A stretch of DNA of 64,000 nt, from positions 124,001 through 188,000 of the forward strand of contig NZ_AYMR01000006.1 of NCBI RefSeq assembly GCF_000633535.1, read 5' to 3'. Under the pieces are notes generated by a model that was given only the letters and a program-made list of their open reading frames with translations, searched no databases and was not told the origin of the DNA. Positions 63,876 through 64,000 of the stretch are shown one piece after another. Every line of letters begins with the position of its first letter. Within the stretch, counting starts at the first letter, position 1. The position numbers and the translations under genes were made by a program. This DNA comes from Leifsonia aquatica H1aii (lineage in GTDB: Bacteria; Actinomycetota; Actinomycetes; Actinomycetales; Microbacteriaceae).

Positions 63876-64000
63876 CTACCGCACTGCGAGTGTGGCGGGC
63901 TCGTAGCGCACCGGCTCGTGGTGCCGGGCGACCAGGGCACGGAGCGTGTCCAGGTCGCCACGGAGGAGGCCGACCGAACGGGCTTGGACCAGCGCGTTGC
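63876..64000 (-). CDS. Unidentified protein, C-terminal fragment
   Basis: An open frame enters from the window edge and ends at TAG (63876-63878), giving 41 codons ending QARSVGLLRGDLDTLRALVARH and then a short basic tail. It has coding-like codon use and lies on the same strand as the kinase gene, but the fragment is too short to identify. The full gene is outside the window. Confidence 0.55.
   Translation of the reverse strand, partial: NALVQARSVGLLRGDLDTLRALVARHHEPVRYEPATLAVR

Overview
This window is typical of a high-GC actinobacterium of the family Microbacteriaceae, probably Leifsonia or a close relative. The rRNA sequence, a full menaquinone (men) gene set, mycoredoxin-like and WXG100-type proteins, very GC-rich codons and widespread leaderless-type promoters support the family. 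The genus is a recollection-based inference from the 16S and gene order. No prophage, insertion sequence, CRISPR array or tRNA gene was seen.

Layout. 1-6940: the 3' part of ccsB (cytochrome c assembly), then a complete rRNA operon (long leader with two promoter candidates, 16S, tRNA-less spacer, 23S, 5S, terminator). 7027-9961: an unusual repeat-rich TPR protein overlapping a HAD phosphatase gene. 9990-16833: menaquinone genes menC<>menB-menE-menA, two small membrane proteins and menD. 16849-23288: a probable amine-degradation locus with an aldehyde dehydrogenase, a FeaR-like AraC regulator, an APC permease and a copper/topaquinone amine oxidase, arranged as two divergent pairs. 23361-31154: single housekeeping or accessory genes (GNAT, AraC, VOC, thioesterase, BBE flavoprotein, AlkA-like glycosylase, SRPBCC, CrtI-like oxidoreductase). 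31282-40667: proline and ornithine catabolism (PutA; Lrp/AsnC regulator divergent from ornithine aminotransferase), with an aldo/keto reductase, a two-component system and an SRPBCC protein between them. 40694-43609: a tightly overlapping four-gene operon encoding WXG100-like small proteins, an alpha/beta hydrolase with an N-terminal WXG-like segment and a lipoprotein, with no type VII secretion machinery nearby. 43673-48967: POT peptide transporter, orphan protein, LysR regulator, membrane protein and a NarL-type two-component pair. 49139-58522: an eight-gene operon for uptake and intracellular breakdown of cell-wall amino sugars (binding protein, two permeases, NagZ-like GH3, AnmK, MurQ, MurR/RpiR, GH20). 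58541-64000: two aldo/keto reductases, an MBL hydrolase, an epimerase/TetR pair with two clear operators, a mycoredoxin, a P-loop kinase and the end of an unidentified gene.

How parts fit together. Men proteins feed the quinone pool. PutA and ornithine aminotransferase meet at pyrroline-5-carboxylate/glutamate semialdehyde. In the amino-sugar operon, GH3 would release anhydro-MurNAc, AnmK would phosphorylate it and MurQ would convert MurNAc-6P to GlcNAc-6P, with MurR sensing the intermediate.

Sequence-level themes. At least 22 genes show a TANNNT-like -10 box 6-7 bases before the start codon, the signature of leaderless mRNA. Genes of inducible catabolism instead carry GGAGG-type ribosome sites. 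Two copies of one palindromic element lie between convergent gene pairs. Two unrelated genes end in tandem duplications that span the stop codon.
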